NCBI GenBank assembly: GCA_949710005.1
Contig: OX453276.1
Location: forward strand, 11,160,699 to 11,224,698
Direction: 5' to 3'
Source of the DNA: Ricordea florida
Taxonomy: Eukaryota > Cnidaria > Anthozoa > Corallimorpharia > Ricordeidae
DNA length: 64,000 nucleotides
Positions 33,021-41,898 of the stretch are shown here, piece by piece (the stretch's first letter is position 1; every line of letters starts with the position of its first letter). The notes below the pieces were generated by a model, which saw nothing but the letters and a program-made list of their open reading frames with translations, did no database searches and was not told the origin of the DNA. Position numbers and translations under genes: made by a program.

Positions 33021-36000
33021 ATGGAGAATTTAGAAAGATTATATGTACCGCAATTGAGAAATATTGCCAAAGATCTTAATGTTACCAATTATTTCAGGCT
33101 GCGTAAACCTGAACTTATTGATGCTATTAATAATATTAATCCACCAAGAAATAATACACAAAACCGATTTCAAAGATTAAATGTACAACAACTTAAAAAT
33201 CTTGCCAGAGATCGTGGCATTCCCCGCTATTATAGGCTGCGTAAACAAGAACTTATTAATGCACTTAATAATATTGAAAATCCGCCGAACCAACAACAAA
33301 GACCCAATCCAGCCCCCAGAAATGATATACAAAACCCACCACAAACATTTAATGCAGAAACACCACCGCCAGGTTCGCCGGATAGATCTTGGGTAAAAGA
33401 ACCCCCAGGCTCGCCCCCGCCTAGAAAAAATATTACAAAAAGAAAACTTGCGCCTACTTTTATAAAACCACAAAAATCGTCAAACAAAACTTTTAATTGG
33501 GGAAATTATTCATTTAAGGTTATGGATAAAGATGAGTTTTCTAAAAAGCTTGCAGATTTAACCAATGAAAATATAATAAAATTTACTAATGATAACCCAA
33601 CAAAACCACAAAGGCGGGTAAATATATCTGATAGTGCGAGAGATGAATTGAATGGAGACAAGGGAAAATTCAATATAAAAGAACAAAAAACAGCATTAAA
33701 AGGGTATTTGAAAACATATAGAATAGATGGAAATAAAGGATATGATGAAAAAACATTTATCAATAAAATAAAACCAAAATTTTTAGATCTAATTAATAAA
33801 CAAAAGAAGCCACTAAAGTTAAAATTTACACTTTGTAGTAGATTTTTTAATACAACAAAAGGTGAAATAGTAGAACCAATATTTCATAGCAAAAAACCGG
33901 AGGTTGTAACAGAGGCTACAGATTTATCCAACTTATTTGACGTGATGCGCAACCATTTGCTTGAACTTTCTGAAAATTTTTCACAAAACGGCAGCGGTTG
34001 GTTTTTTGATAGAGTGATATACTTTGATATTAACATAGACCCTTTCGAACCTCTTTCTGGAAGCTCCTATATTGAATTACCACAAAAATTAGCAGAAAAA
34101 AAGGCAATTATAAATGTTAAGAATGAAAATGATCAAGAGTGTTTTAAGTGGGCAGTAACTTCCGCCGTGTTTCCTAAAGAGAAAGACCCACAAAGACTAA
34201 ATAAACAAATGAGAGAGAACTCTGGGAAGTTTAACTGGAAAGGAATAGAGTTCCCTGCTAAATTGAAAGATATTGATAAGTTTGAAAAACAAAATCCTTA
34301 TTATACGATTAACGTCCACGGATTTGATAAAGATAAGGGCGAAGTATATCCTATGAGAATAAGTAAGAAACAAAGTGGTTATATGATTGAATTACTTCTA
34401 TTAACTAATGAGGAGGGAAATAGTCATTACTGTTGGATAAAGAATTTTAGTAGACTTGTTTCGTCGCAAATAAATAATAAACAACACAAACGCGAATTTT
34501 GTCGTAGATGCTACAATTCATTTCCTACAGAAACTTCATTGGAAAAACATCTTGAATATTGCGCTACAAATGAAGAAGTAAAGATTGTTATGCCTATGGA
34601 TAAAGATGGAAATCCTAAGTTTATTGATTTTAAGAACTTCAATAGAAAAATGCGTGTACCATTTGTTGTATATGCGGACTTTGAGTGTTACCCAGAGAAA
34701 ATACACACCTGCTCACCATATGAAAGTGAAAGTTTTACTAATCAATACCAAAAACACAAACCATCAGGATTCTGCTATCTCATAAAATCTTTTGATGATA
34801 AAATATTTCCACCCGAGCTTGTGCAATACGCCGCCGAATTCCCAGATGATGATATCCCGCAGATATTTGTAGATAATTTGGAGCAGGATATTAAAAAAAT
34901 TTACAATAAGACAAAATACCATAAGAGGGTGGGGTTTATGACAGAAATGGATAAAAAAGAATATGAAAATGCTACTCACTGCCACATCTGCGAGAAAGAA
35001 TTGGGGGAATATAAGGTATTAGATCACTGTCATCTTACAGGAAAGTATAGAGGAGCAGCTCATAATGAATGCAACTTAAATTACAAGATTCCAAAGTTCT
35101 TTCCCGTAATATTTCACAACCTATCTGGATATGACGCGCATCTTTTTATCAAGAATCTTGGTACAACAAAAGGTAATATAAACTGCATACCTAATAATGA
35201 GGAAAAGTATATTTCTTTCGCAAAAAAGATTGTGGTTGATACATTTACAAATAAAGAAGGCAATCGGGTTGAGGTAAAACGAGATATTAGATTCATAGAT
35301 TCATTTAAATTTATGGCATCAAGTCTAGATAATTTATCTAGTAATCTTACTAAATGTGGAAAGTGTGATGTTTGTAAAGGTGTAATAAAAGGTAGGTGTC
35401 TTAATCCAACAGATAAAAACTTACATGAAATTACAAAGTATTTTGAAGGCGAAGAATTAAATTCATTGTTGAGAAAAGGAGTTTTTCCATATGATTGGTT
35501 TGATAGCTTCGATAAACTTAACGCAACTCAACTTCCACCTAAAGAAGCGTTCTATTCAAAACTAAGCGATGAAAATATATCAGATAATGATTATAAACAC
35601 GCTAAAAAGGTGTGGGAAACCTTCAATATGAAAACAATGAGAGAATATCATGATCTATATCTAAAATCTGATGTGTTACTTTTAGCGGATGTATTCGAGA
35701 ACTTTAGAGATGTTTGTAGTAAAAACTATGGATTGGATCCCGCCTGGTATTATACAGCGCCGGGACTAGCTTGGGATGCAACATTAAAGATAACAAAGGT
35801 TAATTTAGAGTTGCTGACCGACATTGACATGCTACTTATGATTGAAAAAGGTGTGCGGGGTGGTGTATCCATGATATCTACTAGATATGGGAAAGCTAAC
35901 AACCCCTACATGAACGAATATGATCCAAAACTACCTACAAAGTATATTTCATATCTCGACGCAAACAATCTATATGGTGGGGGAATGAGTGAAAAACTAC

Positions 36001-37169
36001 CTACACACGGTTTTAGATGGATGAGTGAAGAAGATCTTAAAAACTGGAAAAATATCTCCTGTATAATAGAGGTTGATTTGGAATACCCAACTAACCTTCA
36101 TGATTTGCATAATGATTACCCCCTCGCTCCAGAGAGACTTATCATTAATAAGGTTGAGAAATTGATTCCAAACCTAAACAATAAGGTAAAGTATGTTGTT
36201 CATCATGAAACACTAAAACTTTACGAAAGTCTTGGATTAAAAGTTACAAAAATTCATAGAGGCATTACATTTAAAGAGTCGGCTTGGTTAAAACCATACA
36301 TTGACTTGAATACAAACCTAAGAGCTAAAGGAAATAACGATTTTGAGAAAGATTTCTTCAAACTTATGAATAACTCCGTATTTGGTAAAACAATGGAAAA
36401 CATTAGAAAAAGGGTGGATGTGCAATTGGTTACTAATGAAAAAGATGCAAAAAAATTAATATCAAAACCTAACTATAATCATCGTACTATCTTTTGTGAA
36501 AATCTTGTGGCTATCCACATGAAGAAAACAAAGCTAGTATTCAATAAACCTGTTTACTTGGGTATGTGCATTCTGGATCTAAGTAAAACAATAATGTACA
36601 AATTTCACTATAATTATATTAAACCTAAATATGGTGAAAAAGCAAAATTGTTGTTTACAGATACGGACAGCCTTGCATATGAAATAGAAACAGAAGATTT
36701 CTATAAAGATATTAGCCCCGATGTGAGAAAAATGTTCGATACCAGCAATTTTCCTAAAGACCATCCGTCTGGTATTGAGACTGGTGTGAATAAGAAAGTT
36801 GTTAATATGTTTAAAGATGAAGCTGGCGGTAAGCAGATAACTGAATTTGTAGGACTACGAGCAAAGCTTTACTCCTACAAGATGGATGAGGGCGAAGAAG
36901 AAAAGAAATGTAAGGGAGTAAAGAAGGCAATCGTGAAAAAGACCATAAGATTTAATGATTATAAGGATTGCCTTTTCAATAAAAAGCCACAGATGAGGCG
37001 GATGAATGTATTAAGAAGTCATAAGCACGACGTTTTTTCAGAAACAATTAATAAAGTTGCACTATCTGCTGATGATGATAAGAGAATCATTTGTAAAGAT
37101 GGAATACATACTTTTGCATATGGGCATTATCTTTGCAAAACAGAATTAGGTGGTAACTGCGTATCATAA
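33021..37169 (+). CDS. PolB: Protein-primed-type family B DNA polymerase
   Basis: 1382 aa. It replicates the element, with 3'-5' exonuclease and polymerase activity. Two SAP/Rho_N-like motifs open the protein (residues about 1-33, LERLYVPQLRNIAKDL; about 52-85, VQQLKNLARDRGIPRYYRL), then a Pro-rich linker. A C2H2-type finger has C494, C497, H510, C514. Exo I is VYADFE (D553, E555); Exo II is LSGYDAHL (D705). Between them is an HNH/endonuclease VII-like zinc motif: C654, C657, DHCH 668-671, HNEC 681-684. Polymerase motifs are DANNLYG (D980), KLMNNSVFGK (1114-1123) and FTDTDS (D1214, D1216). All catalytic residues are present. The start ATG lies in the TIR, 28 bases after the promoter-like box. 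The 3' end overlaps the convergent integrase by 43 bp. Confidence 0.95.
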   Translation: MENLERLYVPQLRNIAKDLNVTNYFRLRKPELIDAINNINPPRNNTQNRFQRLNVQQLKNLARDRGIPRYYRLRKQELINALNNIENPPNQQQRPNPAPRNDIQNPPQTFNAETPPPGSPDRSWVKEPPGSPPPRKNITKRKLAPTFIKPQKSSNKTFNWGNYSFKVMDKDEFSKKLADLTNENIIKFTNDNPTKPQRRVNISDSARDELNGDKGKFNIKEQKTALKGYLKTYRIDGNKGYDEKTFINKIKPKFLDLINKQKKPLKLKFTLCSRFFNTTKGEIVEPIFHSKKPEVVTEATDLSNLFDVMRNHLLELSENFSQNGSGWFFDRVIYFDINIDPFEPLSGSSYIELPQKLAEKKAIINVKNENDQECFKWAVTSAVFPKEKDPQRLNKQMRENSGKFNWKGIEFPAKLKDIDKFEKQNPYYTINVHGFDKDKGEVYPMRISKKQSGYMIELLLLTNEEGNSHYCWIKNFSRLVSSQINNKQHKREFCRRCYNSFPTETSLEKHLEYCATNEEVKIVMPMDKDGNPKFIDFKNFNRKMRVPFVVYADFECYPEKIHTCSPYESESFTNQYQKHKPSGFCYLIKSFDDKIFPPELVQYAAEFPDDDIPQIFVDNLEQDIKKIYNKTKYHKRVGFMTEMDKKEYENATHCHICEKELGEYKVLDHCHLTGKYRGAAHNECNLNYKIPKFFPVIFHNLSGYDAHLFIKNLGTTKGNINCIPNNEEKYISFAKKIVVDTFTNKEGNRVEVKRDIRFIDSFKFMASSLDNLSSNLTKCGKCDVCKGVIKGRCLNPTDKNLHEITKYFEGEELNSLLRKGVFPYDWFDSFDKLNATQLPPKEAFYSKLSDENISDNDYKHAKKVWETFNMKTMREYHDLYLKSDVLLLADVFENFRDVCSKNYGLDPAWYYTAPGLAWDATLKITKVNLELLTDIDMLLMIEKGVRGGVSMISTRYGKANNPYMNEYDPKLPTKYISYLDANNLYGGGMSEKLPTHGFRWMSEEDLKNWKNISCIIEVDLEYPTNLHDLHNDYPLAPERLIINKVEKLIPNLNNKVKYVVHHETLKLYESLGLKVTKIHRGITFKESAWLKPYIDLNTNLRAKGNNDFEKDFFKLMNNSVFGKTMENIRKRVDVQLVTNEKDAKKLISKPNYNHRTIFCENLVAIHMKKTKLVFNKPVYLGMCILDLSKTIMYKFHYNYIKPKYGEKAKLLFTDTDSLAYEIETEDFYKDISPDVRKMFDTSNFPKDHPSGIETGVNKKVVNMFKDEAGGKQITEFVGLRAKLYSYKMDEGEEEKKCKGVKKAIVKKTIRFNDYKDCLFNKKPQMRRMNVLRSHKHDVFSETINKVALSADDDKRIICKDGIHTFAYGHYLCKTELGGNCVS

Positions 37170-38137
37170 GGAATAACTTGCAATTCTTCCCTTACAAATC
37201 CACGCCTCGGCCCATCTGCCAAATAATATAAAACTGGTTGATTAGGTGAAACGACGCTGCGCGTAATATCATAAACTTTGATACTCCAAATAGGATCTGT
37301 AGCTCTCCTTTTTTCACCGCCTTCAAGTTCACCGGGAAATAATAGATATCTAACGTTAACATAAGGTGACAATCTAACCTCGTCAAGACCAACAACTCGA
37401 TTATACTTTTTAGGTTCAATATCGACCTCCTTCTGTTTTATAGATTTATCAGGCTCTTTGCCGGTTATTCTCGTTGGTGTATTATTCAAAGTTTTTAAAA
37501 TATCTGGTAATCTTTTCACCCATACTCTAGATCGGGCATCACTAATCATTTCTTGTGCATATTGATGACTAAATAATCTTTCGCCTAACATTCTGTTTGC
37601 GTTTTCTACAAACGCCTGAGCTCTATGATTTCCGGCTTCACTTCTCTGTATTTTCACATTATGATAATTCATAAGTTTGGAAACTTCGCCCATAAATTCT
37701 TTTCCAGGATCAACCATTAATGTTTTTGGATATTTTAACTTTCTAGAATATATTTTTTCAAAAGCATTTGAAATTTCTCTACTTTCTTTTGTGGCTAATG
37801 GCTCAGCATCTTTATATCTTGATGCCACATCAACCACAACTAATGCATATTTAAATGTTTTTCTTCCAACGCTATCATGCGGTAAAAATAATAAATCTGC
37901 TTGATGAATCTGATTTGGTTTATCCACAGTCCAGTGTGGTCTTGGTATATACTTGGGAGCCGGAAGATAAATTTGCCATATTGCTTGTTTTTCTAACCAT
38001 TGTTTTGCTTCATCTTGACTTACTTTTGCTTTTTGTGATAATTTGGAGATTGCGGAATATCCTTTCCAATATCCTTCAGTTGAATAATATATACGCTTGA
38101 AGAGAGAGCCTCTTCGTGATATGTTTTCGTTACTCAT
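37127..38137 (-). CDS. INT: Polinton-type integrase (rve, D,D34,E)
   Basis: 336 aa. It catalyses insertion of the element into the host chromosome. A helical N-terminal region (SQDEAKQWLEKQAIWQIYLP) precedes the core: HQADLLFLP (D81), TLMVDPGKEF (D143) and AQAFVENANRML (E178). The last two are 34 residues apart. A classical HHCC zinc finger is not evident, as in other Polinton integrases. The C-terminus (DPIWSIKVYDI ... YYLADGPRRGFVREELQVI) looks like the SH3/chromo-like DNA-binding tail of retroviral-type integrases. It is convergent with the polymerase and divergent from the capsid gene, whose start is only 33 bp away, so the two share a tiny control region. Confidence 0.95.
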   Translation of the reverse strand: MSNENISRRGSLFKRIYYSTEGYWKGYSAISKLSQKAKVSQDEAKQWLEKQAIWQIYLPAPKYIPRPHWTVDKPNQIHQADLLFLPHDSVGRKTFKYALVVVDVASRYKDAEPLATKESREISNAFEKIYSRKLKYPKTLMVDPGKEFMGEVSKLMNYHNVKIQRSEAGNHRAQAFVENANRMLGERLFSHQYAQEMISDARSRVWVKRLPDILKTLNNTPTRITGKEPDKSIKQKEVDIEPKKYNRVVGLDEVRLSPYVNVRYLLFPGELEGGEKRRATDPIWSIKVYDITRSVVSPNQPVLYYLADGPRRGFVREELQVIPYDTQLPPNSVLQR

Positions 38138-38138
38138 T

Positions 38139-38144
38139 TAAAGA
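38139..38144 (+). promoter_or_regulatory. TAAAGA box upstream of the capsid gene
   Basis: TTTAAAGATT begins at the base next to the integrase start codon and lies 32 bases before the capsid ATG at 38171. AAG-TAT-CTT, a short inverted repeat, follows it. Confidence 0.6.
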
Positions 38145-38170
38145 TTAACCAAAGTATCTTATAAATTACA

Positions 38171-39397
38171 ATGACGTCTGAAAAAATTAATCCAAATAGA
38201 ATTCCACGTGAGCCATTTGGTTTGAAAGCGGAAACAACAATTAACCGAATTACTCTCAATCCATCCTCAGCTAGCCCCGGAGAAACATTATATATAAATA
38301 TTCCAAAACTTTCTGAGAATTTAGTGATTGTACCAGGAAGTGTATCTCTGCTATTTGATTTAGATGTAGATGGGCATGCTAATAACACACTCGTGAATAA
38401 TGTAGGTAGTAATCTTGTATCTAGACTTAGAGTTCTTTTTGGTGGCGAAACATTACAGGATACTCAAAGATATGATCTTTTTCAAACCTATCATGACTTA
38501 TTCTTAACAGGCGAAGAACGCGAAGATAGATTAAAACAAGGTATTTCTTCTGTAAATATGAGAAAACTTAGAACAAAAGCAGGCGATGGGAAAACACAAG
38601 ATACAAAGGAAGTTGATCTTTCAAAAGTACATAACACCAAGTATCGTATACCACTAAACCACCCTATTCTAAACGATCATGGAGTTTTCTATCCTAAGGC
38701 ACTAGATAATCATCTAATCTTTGAGATTACACTTGCTCCAGTTAATGATATTGTTGTTTATTCTGACACTACTAAGACTCCAGCATATTCAATCAAAAAC
38801 CTTGAGTTAGAATATTCTTCCATTTCTAGCGAATATTTGGCTCGCGAGGCACAAGCAGCTTATCAAGTCGGCAAAGGGTTTTTTTATGAAAATGTAACTC
38901 TCCATAAAACTTTTACCTTTTCCATAGGCGGTGATGGTGTTATCAATCAGCATATTAATCTACCTAGAAGATCAATGACTGGGATATTATGTTTGTTTAC
39001 ATTACCATTCGCAGCAGGAACACGTAACTCTGAATTTTTTTACAATCCAGGTATAACCTCGATCAATATAGATGTTGATGGCGTGCCAAATCGTTTATAT
39101 TCTAAAGGAATGATACCATCGGATCTGTGGGAGTCGGTAAAGAAACGTTTCGGAAGAGATGGCGTAAAGGAAAAAGATTTTTATGCTGATAAGTTTGCTC
39201 TTTGGGTTGATACGAGAACTCACCCAGATAATGGTATTCATGGAGGTGGTCTAGCATTAAACAATACACAAGATGGTGTAAAACTAGAAATTAAAAGAAA
39301 ACAAAGTGGATCTGGAACTATAACCTGTCATATGTTTGTTGTAGCTGATGCAATGATGGAGATTATGAATTCAGGTTTACGCTCCATTAAGTACTAA
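38171..39397 (+). CDS. MCP: Candidate major capsid protein (double jelly-roll type)
   Basis: 408 aa, about the usual size for Polinton capsid proteins. It is rich in predicted strands and has features I associate with this family in cnidarian Polintons: SPGETLYINIPKLSENLVIV near the start, LRVLFGGETLQDTQRYDLFQ, YRIPLNHPILNDHGVFYPKA, YAAGT-like FAAGTRNSEFFYNPG, and a C-terminal DTRTHPDNGIHGGG. It should build the icosahedral shell and, by analogy, trimerise into pseudo-hexons. It is the first rightward gene of the morphogenesis cluster and directly precedes the packaging ATPase. A two-fold jelly-roll fold is inferred from context and resemblance, not demonstrated. Confidence 0.75.
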   Translation: MTSEKINPNRIPREPFGLKAETTINRITLNPSSASPGETLYINIPKLSENLVIVPGSVSLLFDLDVDGHANNTLVNNVGSNLVSRLRVLFGGETLQDTQRYDLFQTYHDLFLTGEEREDRLKQGISSVNMRKLRTKAGDGKTQDTKEVDLSKVHNTKYRIPLNHPILNDHGVFYPKALDNHLIFEITLAPVNDIVVYSDTTKTPAYSIKNLELEYSSISSEYLAREAQAAYQVGKGFFYENVTLHKTFTFSIGGDGVINQHINLPRRSMTGILCLFTLPFAAGTRNSEFFYNPGITSINIDVDGVPNRLYSKGMIPSDLWESVKKRFGRDGVKEKDFYADKFALWVDTRTHPDNGIHGGGLALNNTQDGVKLEIKRKQSGSGTITCHMFVVADAMMEIMNSGLRSIKY

Positions 39398-39441
39398 AAC
39401 CCTCTGGGCCCGCGATAGCGAATTTAAAAAAATATTATGTT

Positions 39442-40083
39442 ATGATACAAAAAATCATGGAAGAACTACGAGAAAAAATACCATTCCATTGTATCATAAC
39501 CGGGCCAACAAATTGTGGAAAAACAAAGTACCTCATTAATCAGCTAAGAGGACCATTCCGAAAAATTTTTGATTACATTGTTTTAATATGCCCAACTTAT
39601 TCTAAGAATAAAACCTATCATAATTTTGCCCGAGGAGATAAACGTTTCTTTGTATTATCACCAGATGCAAGTAATGTAGATGAGATTAATGAATTGTTAA
39701 ATGATTGTCAAACTTTATTCTCTGGAACAAATACATTAATAATTTTAGATGATTGTGCCGTTTCTAATGATTTGAAGAAAAGATCAAACAAGTTTATAGA
39801 TTTAGCATTCTCCGGAAGACATCACGGATTATCAGTTTGGGTTCTCACTCAGCAATTAACATCGATAGCAAAACCATTCCGTGAAAATGTAGCTTGTGTT
39901 GTTACTTTTCATAATCCATCACAGAAGGGTATGAAGATGTTTTTCGAAGATTATGGAGGCGATTTGGATTACGAATTAGGTAAAAAGTTTATGCATCTCC
40001 TGAAAACAGAAAAATATTCTAGGCTATGTTTAAGTTTGCGATACCCATTTAATTGTTATTTGGAAATCCCTGAGGTGATTTAA
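39442..40083 (+). CDS. ATPase: A32-like genome-packaging ATPase (FtsK/HerA superfamily)
   Basis: 213 aa. Walker A is GPTNCGKT (residues 21-28), Walker B LIILDDCA (D103-D104), followed by FSGRHHGLSVWVLTQQLTSI with the sensor Gln. These three blocks in this short format are diagnostic of the packaging ATPases of Polintons, virophages and poxvirus A32. It powers translocation of the genome into the preformed capsid. It lies 44 bp after the capsid gene. No clear TAAAGA box precedes it; AATTTAAAAAAATATT does. Confidence 0.93.
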   Translation: MIQKIMEELREKIPFHCIITGPTNCGKTKYLINQLRGPFRKIFDYIVLICPTYSKNKTYHNFARGDKRFFVLSPDASNVDEINELLNDCQTLFSGTNTLIILDDCAVSNDLKKRSNKFIDLAFSGRHHGLSVWVLTQQLTSIAKPFRENVACVVTFHNPSQKGMKMFFEDYGGDLDYELGKKFMHLLKTEKYSRLCLSLRYPFNCYLEIPEVI

Positions 40084-40114
40084 AAGAATCTTTGTATTAT
40101 TAGAAAATTATAAG

Positions 40115-40654
40115 ATGACAGAAGTTGAAGATTATATAGAAGAACAACCTGAGGTAAAAGACAATGTAAAATCTGATGATATTGAAATAAAACAAGAATC
40201 ACTAGCTATTCTAGCAGCTCTTGGAACCACAAAGGAATATTTGGGTGTTGAAATGAGTTTGGGGGATATAAAAAAATTATCAGAAAAAGATGTAGAAAAA
40301 TATTTTAATCGATATCAAGCGGTAATGGGTAAAAAAATTAACGGTGGATTGGTAGATTCATCCCTTCAACTAGTTTCTAAAATTATTTCTTACATGGTTC
40401 CTGTGGATGATATTGATGCACTTTGTAAGGATTTGAAGAATGATGATTTAGTTAATCGCGAACTGACAAACATTGTAGGGCTCTTAGCATTGAAAGCAGG
40501 AAGATTGGCAGCACTTGCTAGCGGGCTGTTCCAGGTTGCTAAACACATAAAATTCAACAAAAATCAACAAGTTTCAAGGGCAATTACAGATAATGCTAGC
40601 ACAACTGAGCAGGATACTAAGCAAGATGCTAACGGTATTGATACTGTTTACTAA
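40115..40654 (+). CDS. Hypothetical acidic helical protein of the morphogenesis cluster
   Basis: 179 aa. An acidic N-terminus (TEVEDYIEEQPEVKDNV) is followed by helical stretches (KDVEKYFNRYQAVMGKKING, SSLQLVSKIISYMV, VDDIDALCKDLKNDDLVNRE) and a hydrophobic Ala/Leu-rich helix (VGLLALKAGRLAALASGLF). The tail is Gln/Thr/Asp-rich and probably disordered. TTTAAAAGA, a one-base variant of the promoter box, lies about 34 bases before the ATG. It sits 31 bp after the ATPase. I recognise no family; a structural or scaffold role is suggested only by position. Confidence 0.8.
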   Translation: MTEVEDYIEEQPEVKDNVKSDDIEIKQESLAILAALGTTKEYLGVEMSLGDIKKLSEKDVEKYFNRYQAVMGKKINGGLVDSSLQLVSKIISYMVPVDDIDALCKDLKNDDLVNRELTNIVGLLALKAGRLAALASGLFQVAKHIKFNKNQQVSRAITDNASTTEQDTKQDANGIDTVY

Positions 40655-40671
40655 GCATTATGTGATTGATT

Positions 40672-40677
40672 TAAAGA
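40672..40677 (+). promoter_or_regulatory. TAAAGA box
   Basis: GATTTAAAGATTTCTTAATG lies 18 and 27 bases before two in-frame ATGs (40690 and 40699). The usual 27-35 spacing favours the ATG at 40699. Confidence 0.6.
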
Positions 40678-40689
40678 TTTCTTAATGAT

Positions 40690-41168
40690 ATGAAAATAAT
40701 GTCAGAAGAAGTTGTTGAGCAAATTACAAGAGATCCTCCAAAAGAAGAGGAAAAAACTGCGGGAAAAAAGGCAAAAGATCCTAAAAAGTAGCAGCTGGTA
40801 AAAAATTAGCTGAATATAATAAAAAAGCAAAAGAAGCGTTAGCTAGGGAGACCCAACGAACAGCGGAGCAAATGAAACGTGAAGAAAAAATGAAACAGGA
40901 AGAAGAGACTAATGAAGATGGCAAATCAAAAGCAAATCGAAGCTGGCTACCAGAGTTATCTTTTACTACTGTTTTATCTATTGTTGGATTAGGTTTTACA
41001 GCATTTTATCTTTTTATGAGATATCAGGAAAAAGCTAGAGATTGGTACACTGAATATAAAAATAGGATACCAGATTTATCACAAGTTCCAACACAACCTT
41101 TTCAAGCCCCGCCCATAAAGATTCATAATCCACAACCCACAGATAGACCAAAAATTGGAATGATGTAA
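40690..41168 (+). pseudogene. Single-pass membrane protein gene broken by a one-base frameshift
   Basis: The first segment (from ATG 40690 or 40699) stops at TAG 40788, directly after an A5 run at 40783-40787. The +1-shifted frame is open from there to 41168 and stays lysine/glutamate-rich, so the two parts are one former gene. The second part has ATG 40872, a transmembrane segment (VLSIVGLGFTAFYLFMRY) and a Pro-rich tail (VPTQPFQAPPIKI). It is either a genuine loss, a site of slippage at the A run, or an assembly error. The role is unknown; the topology suggests a virion membrane or morphogenesis protein. Confidence 0.7.
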
Positions 41169-41189
41169 TTTAATCTCTTAAAAGTTATC

Positions 41190-41214
41190 TAAAGATTTCT
41201 TACTGATGTAGTAA
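41190..41214 (+). promoter_or_regulatory. TAAAGA box with mini-hairpin
   Basis: TAAAGA (41190-41195), then TTACT-GATGT-AGTAA, a 5-bp stem with a 5-base loop, then an A run and the ATG at 41221. Confidence 0.6.
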
Positions 41215-41220
41215 AAAATA

Positions 41221-41439
41221 ATGTCAACCGAAAATAAACTTGTGAAAACTGTTACTGATTCAGCAGTCCTTATTGGATTAGCAGCTGGTGTTGGATATGT
41301 TGCTAAAAAAGCAATGAAAGAATCATTTATGAACGACCCATCCTCAAGTATTACAAATTATGCAAAATGGGTTGCTGTATTATCGGGTAGTATGTACCTA
41401 AAAACATATTTAGAGGAACAAAAGATACTTCCAAATTAA
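41221..41439 (+). CDS. Small two-helix membrane protein
   Basis: 72 aa with two hydrophobic stretches, SAVLIGLAAGVGYVA (residues 14-28) and WVAVLSGSMYLKTYL (50-64), separated by a polar loop. Preceded by its own promoter-like box. The next gene starts 11 bp later and has no box, so the two are probably co-transcribed. No family recognised. Its place among five other membrane-type genes suggests a capsid-associated membrane or minor capsid peptide. Confidence 0.75.
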   Translation: MSTENKLVKTVTDSAVLIGLAAGVGYVAKKAMKESFMNDPSSSITNYAKWVAVLSGSMYLKTYLEEQKILPN

Positions 41440-41450
41440 CGAATATAAAA

Positions 41451-41843
41451 ATGGCATCAATAGCATTTATGATTGGTGGAGCTGTATTAAATGCAACTGC
41501 CTTTGTTGGTGGAAACTATCTTGCAAAAAGACTTTCAGGACATAATGCAGATACGGAAAAAATAAGACACGATAAAGCAATGGAAAAATACCAAAGAGAT
41601 TATGCGGAATATCAGAAAAATAGACAGAAACTAATGGATTGGAAAATAAAGAAAAAAGATGAAAAATATCAAGCATCAAAAAATATTTCAACTACAAATG
41701 AACAATTTGCATTATATGAACAAATGCAAGAACCTAAATTTTCAGATTATTATAGACCCAGCGACAATCAAAAGATGGGCGAAATGGTATATGTGGGTGG
41801 TGGTATGTTGGCATTGGGTTATATGGCCAGTAAATTATTTTAG
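41451..41843 (+). CDS. Membrane-anchored small protein with conserved FSDYYRPS motif
   Basis: 130 aa. A hydrophobic N-terminus (ASIAFMIGGAVLNATAFVGG) is followed by a lysine-rich helix (residues about 35-80), the motif KFSDYYRPSDNQ (about 95-107) and a hydrophobic C-terminus (GGGMLALGYMASKLF). From memory this layout, including the (D/S)(F/Y)Y.PS..Q block, recurs in cnidarian Polinton-like gene clusters; this needs a search. Function unknown. It follows the 72-aa gene closely, without a box of its own. Confidence 0.75.
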   Translation: MASIAFMIGGAVLNATAFVGGNYLAKRLSGHNADTEKIRHDKAMEKYQRDYAEYQKNRQKLMDWKIKKKDEKYQASKNISTTNEQFALYEQMQEPKFSDYYRPSDNQKMGEMVYVGGGMLALGYMASKLF

Positions 41844-41863
41844 GTAATTGTATGCGATTAGTT

Positions 41864-41887
41864 TAAAGATTTCTTACTGATGAGTAA
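41864..41887 (+). promoter_or_regulatory. TAAAGA box with mini-hairpin
   Basis: TAAAGA (41864-41869), then TTACT-GATG-AGTAA (41874-41887), an A run and the ATG at 41899, 35 bases from the box. Confidence 0.6.
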
Positions 41888-41898
41888 AAAATCTAAAT

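Larger units (their letters stand above)
31931..33067. repeat. Left terminal inverted repeat of the Polinton-like element
   Basis: About 1137 bp. Order: AGTAGTAGGG terminus, a unique block to about 32055, four copies of an 11-bp GAGATTTGCCT-type unit (about 32060-32102), a long 11-bp array (32103-32942), an AT-rich leader, and the first 47 bases of the polymerase coding sequence. Identity with the right copy stops at about 33067. The length difference from the right copy (about 306 bp) is explained by fewer 11-bp units there. Confidence 0.92.

Noticed and set aside
33177..33763. Minus-strand frames within the polymerase gene
   Set aside because: They are shadows of the polymerase reading frame, which carries all catalytic motifs.
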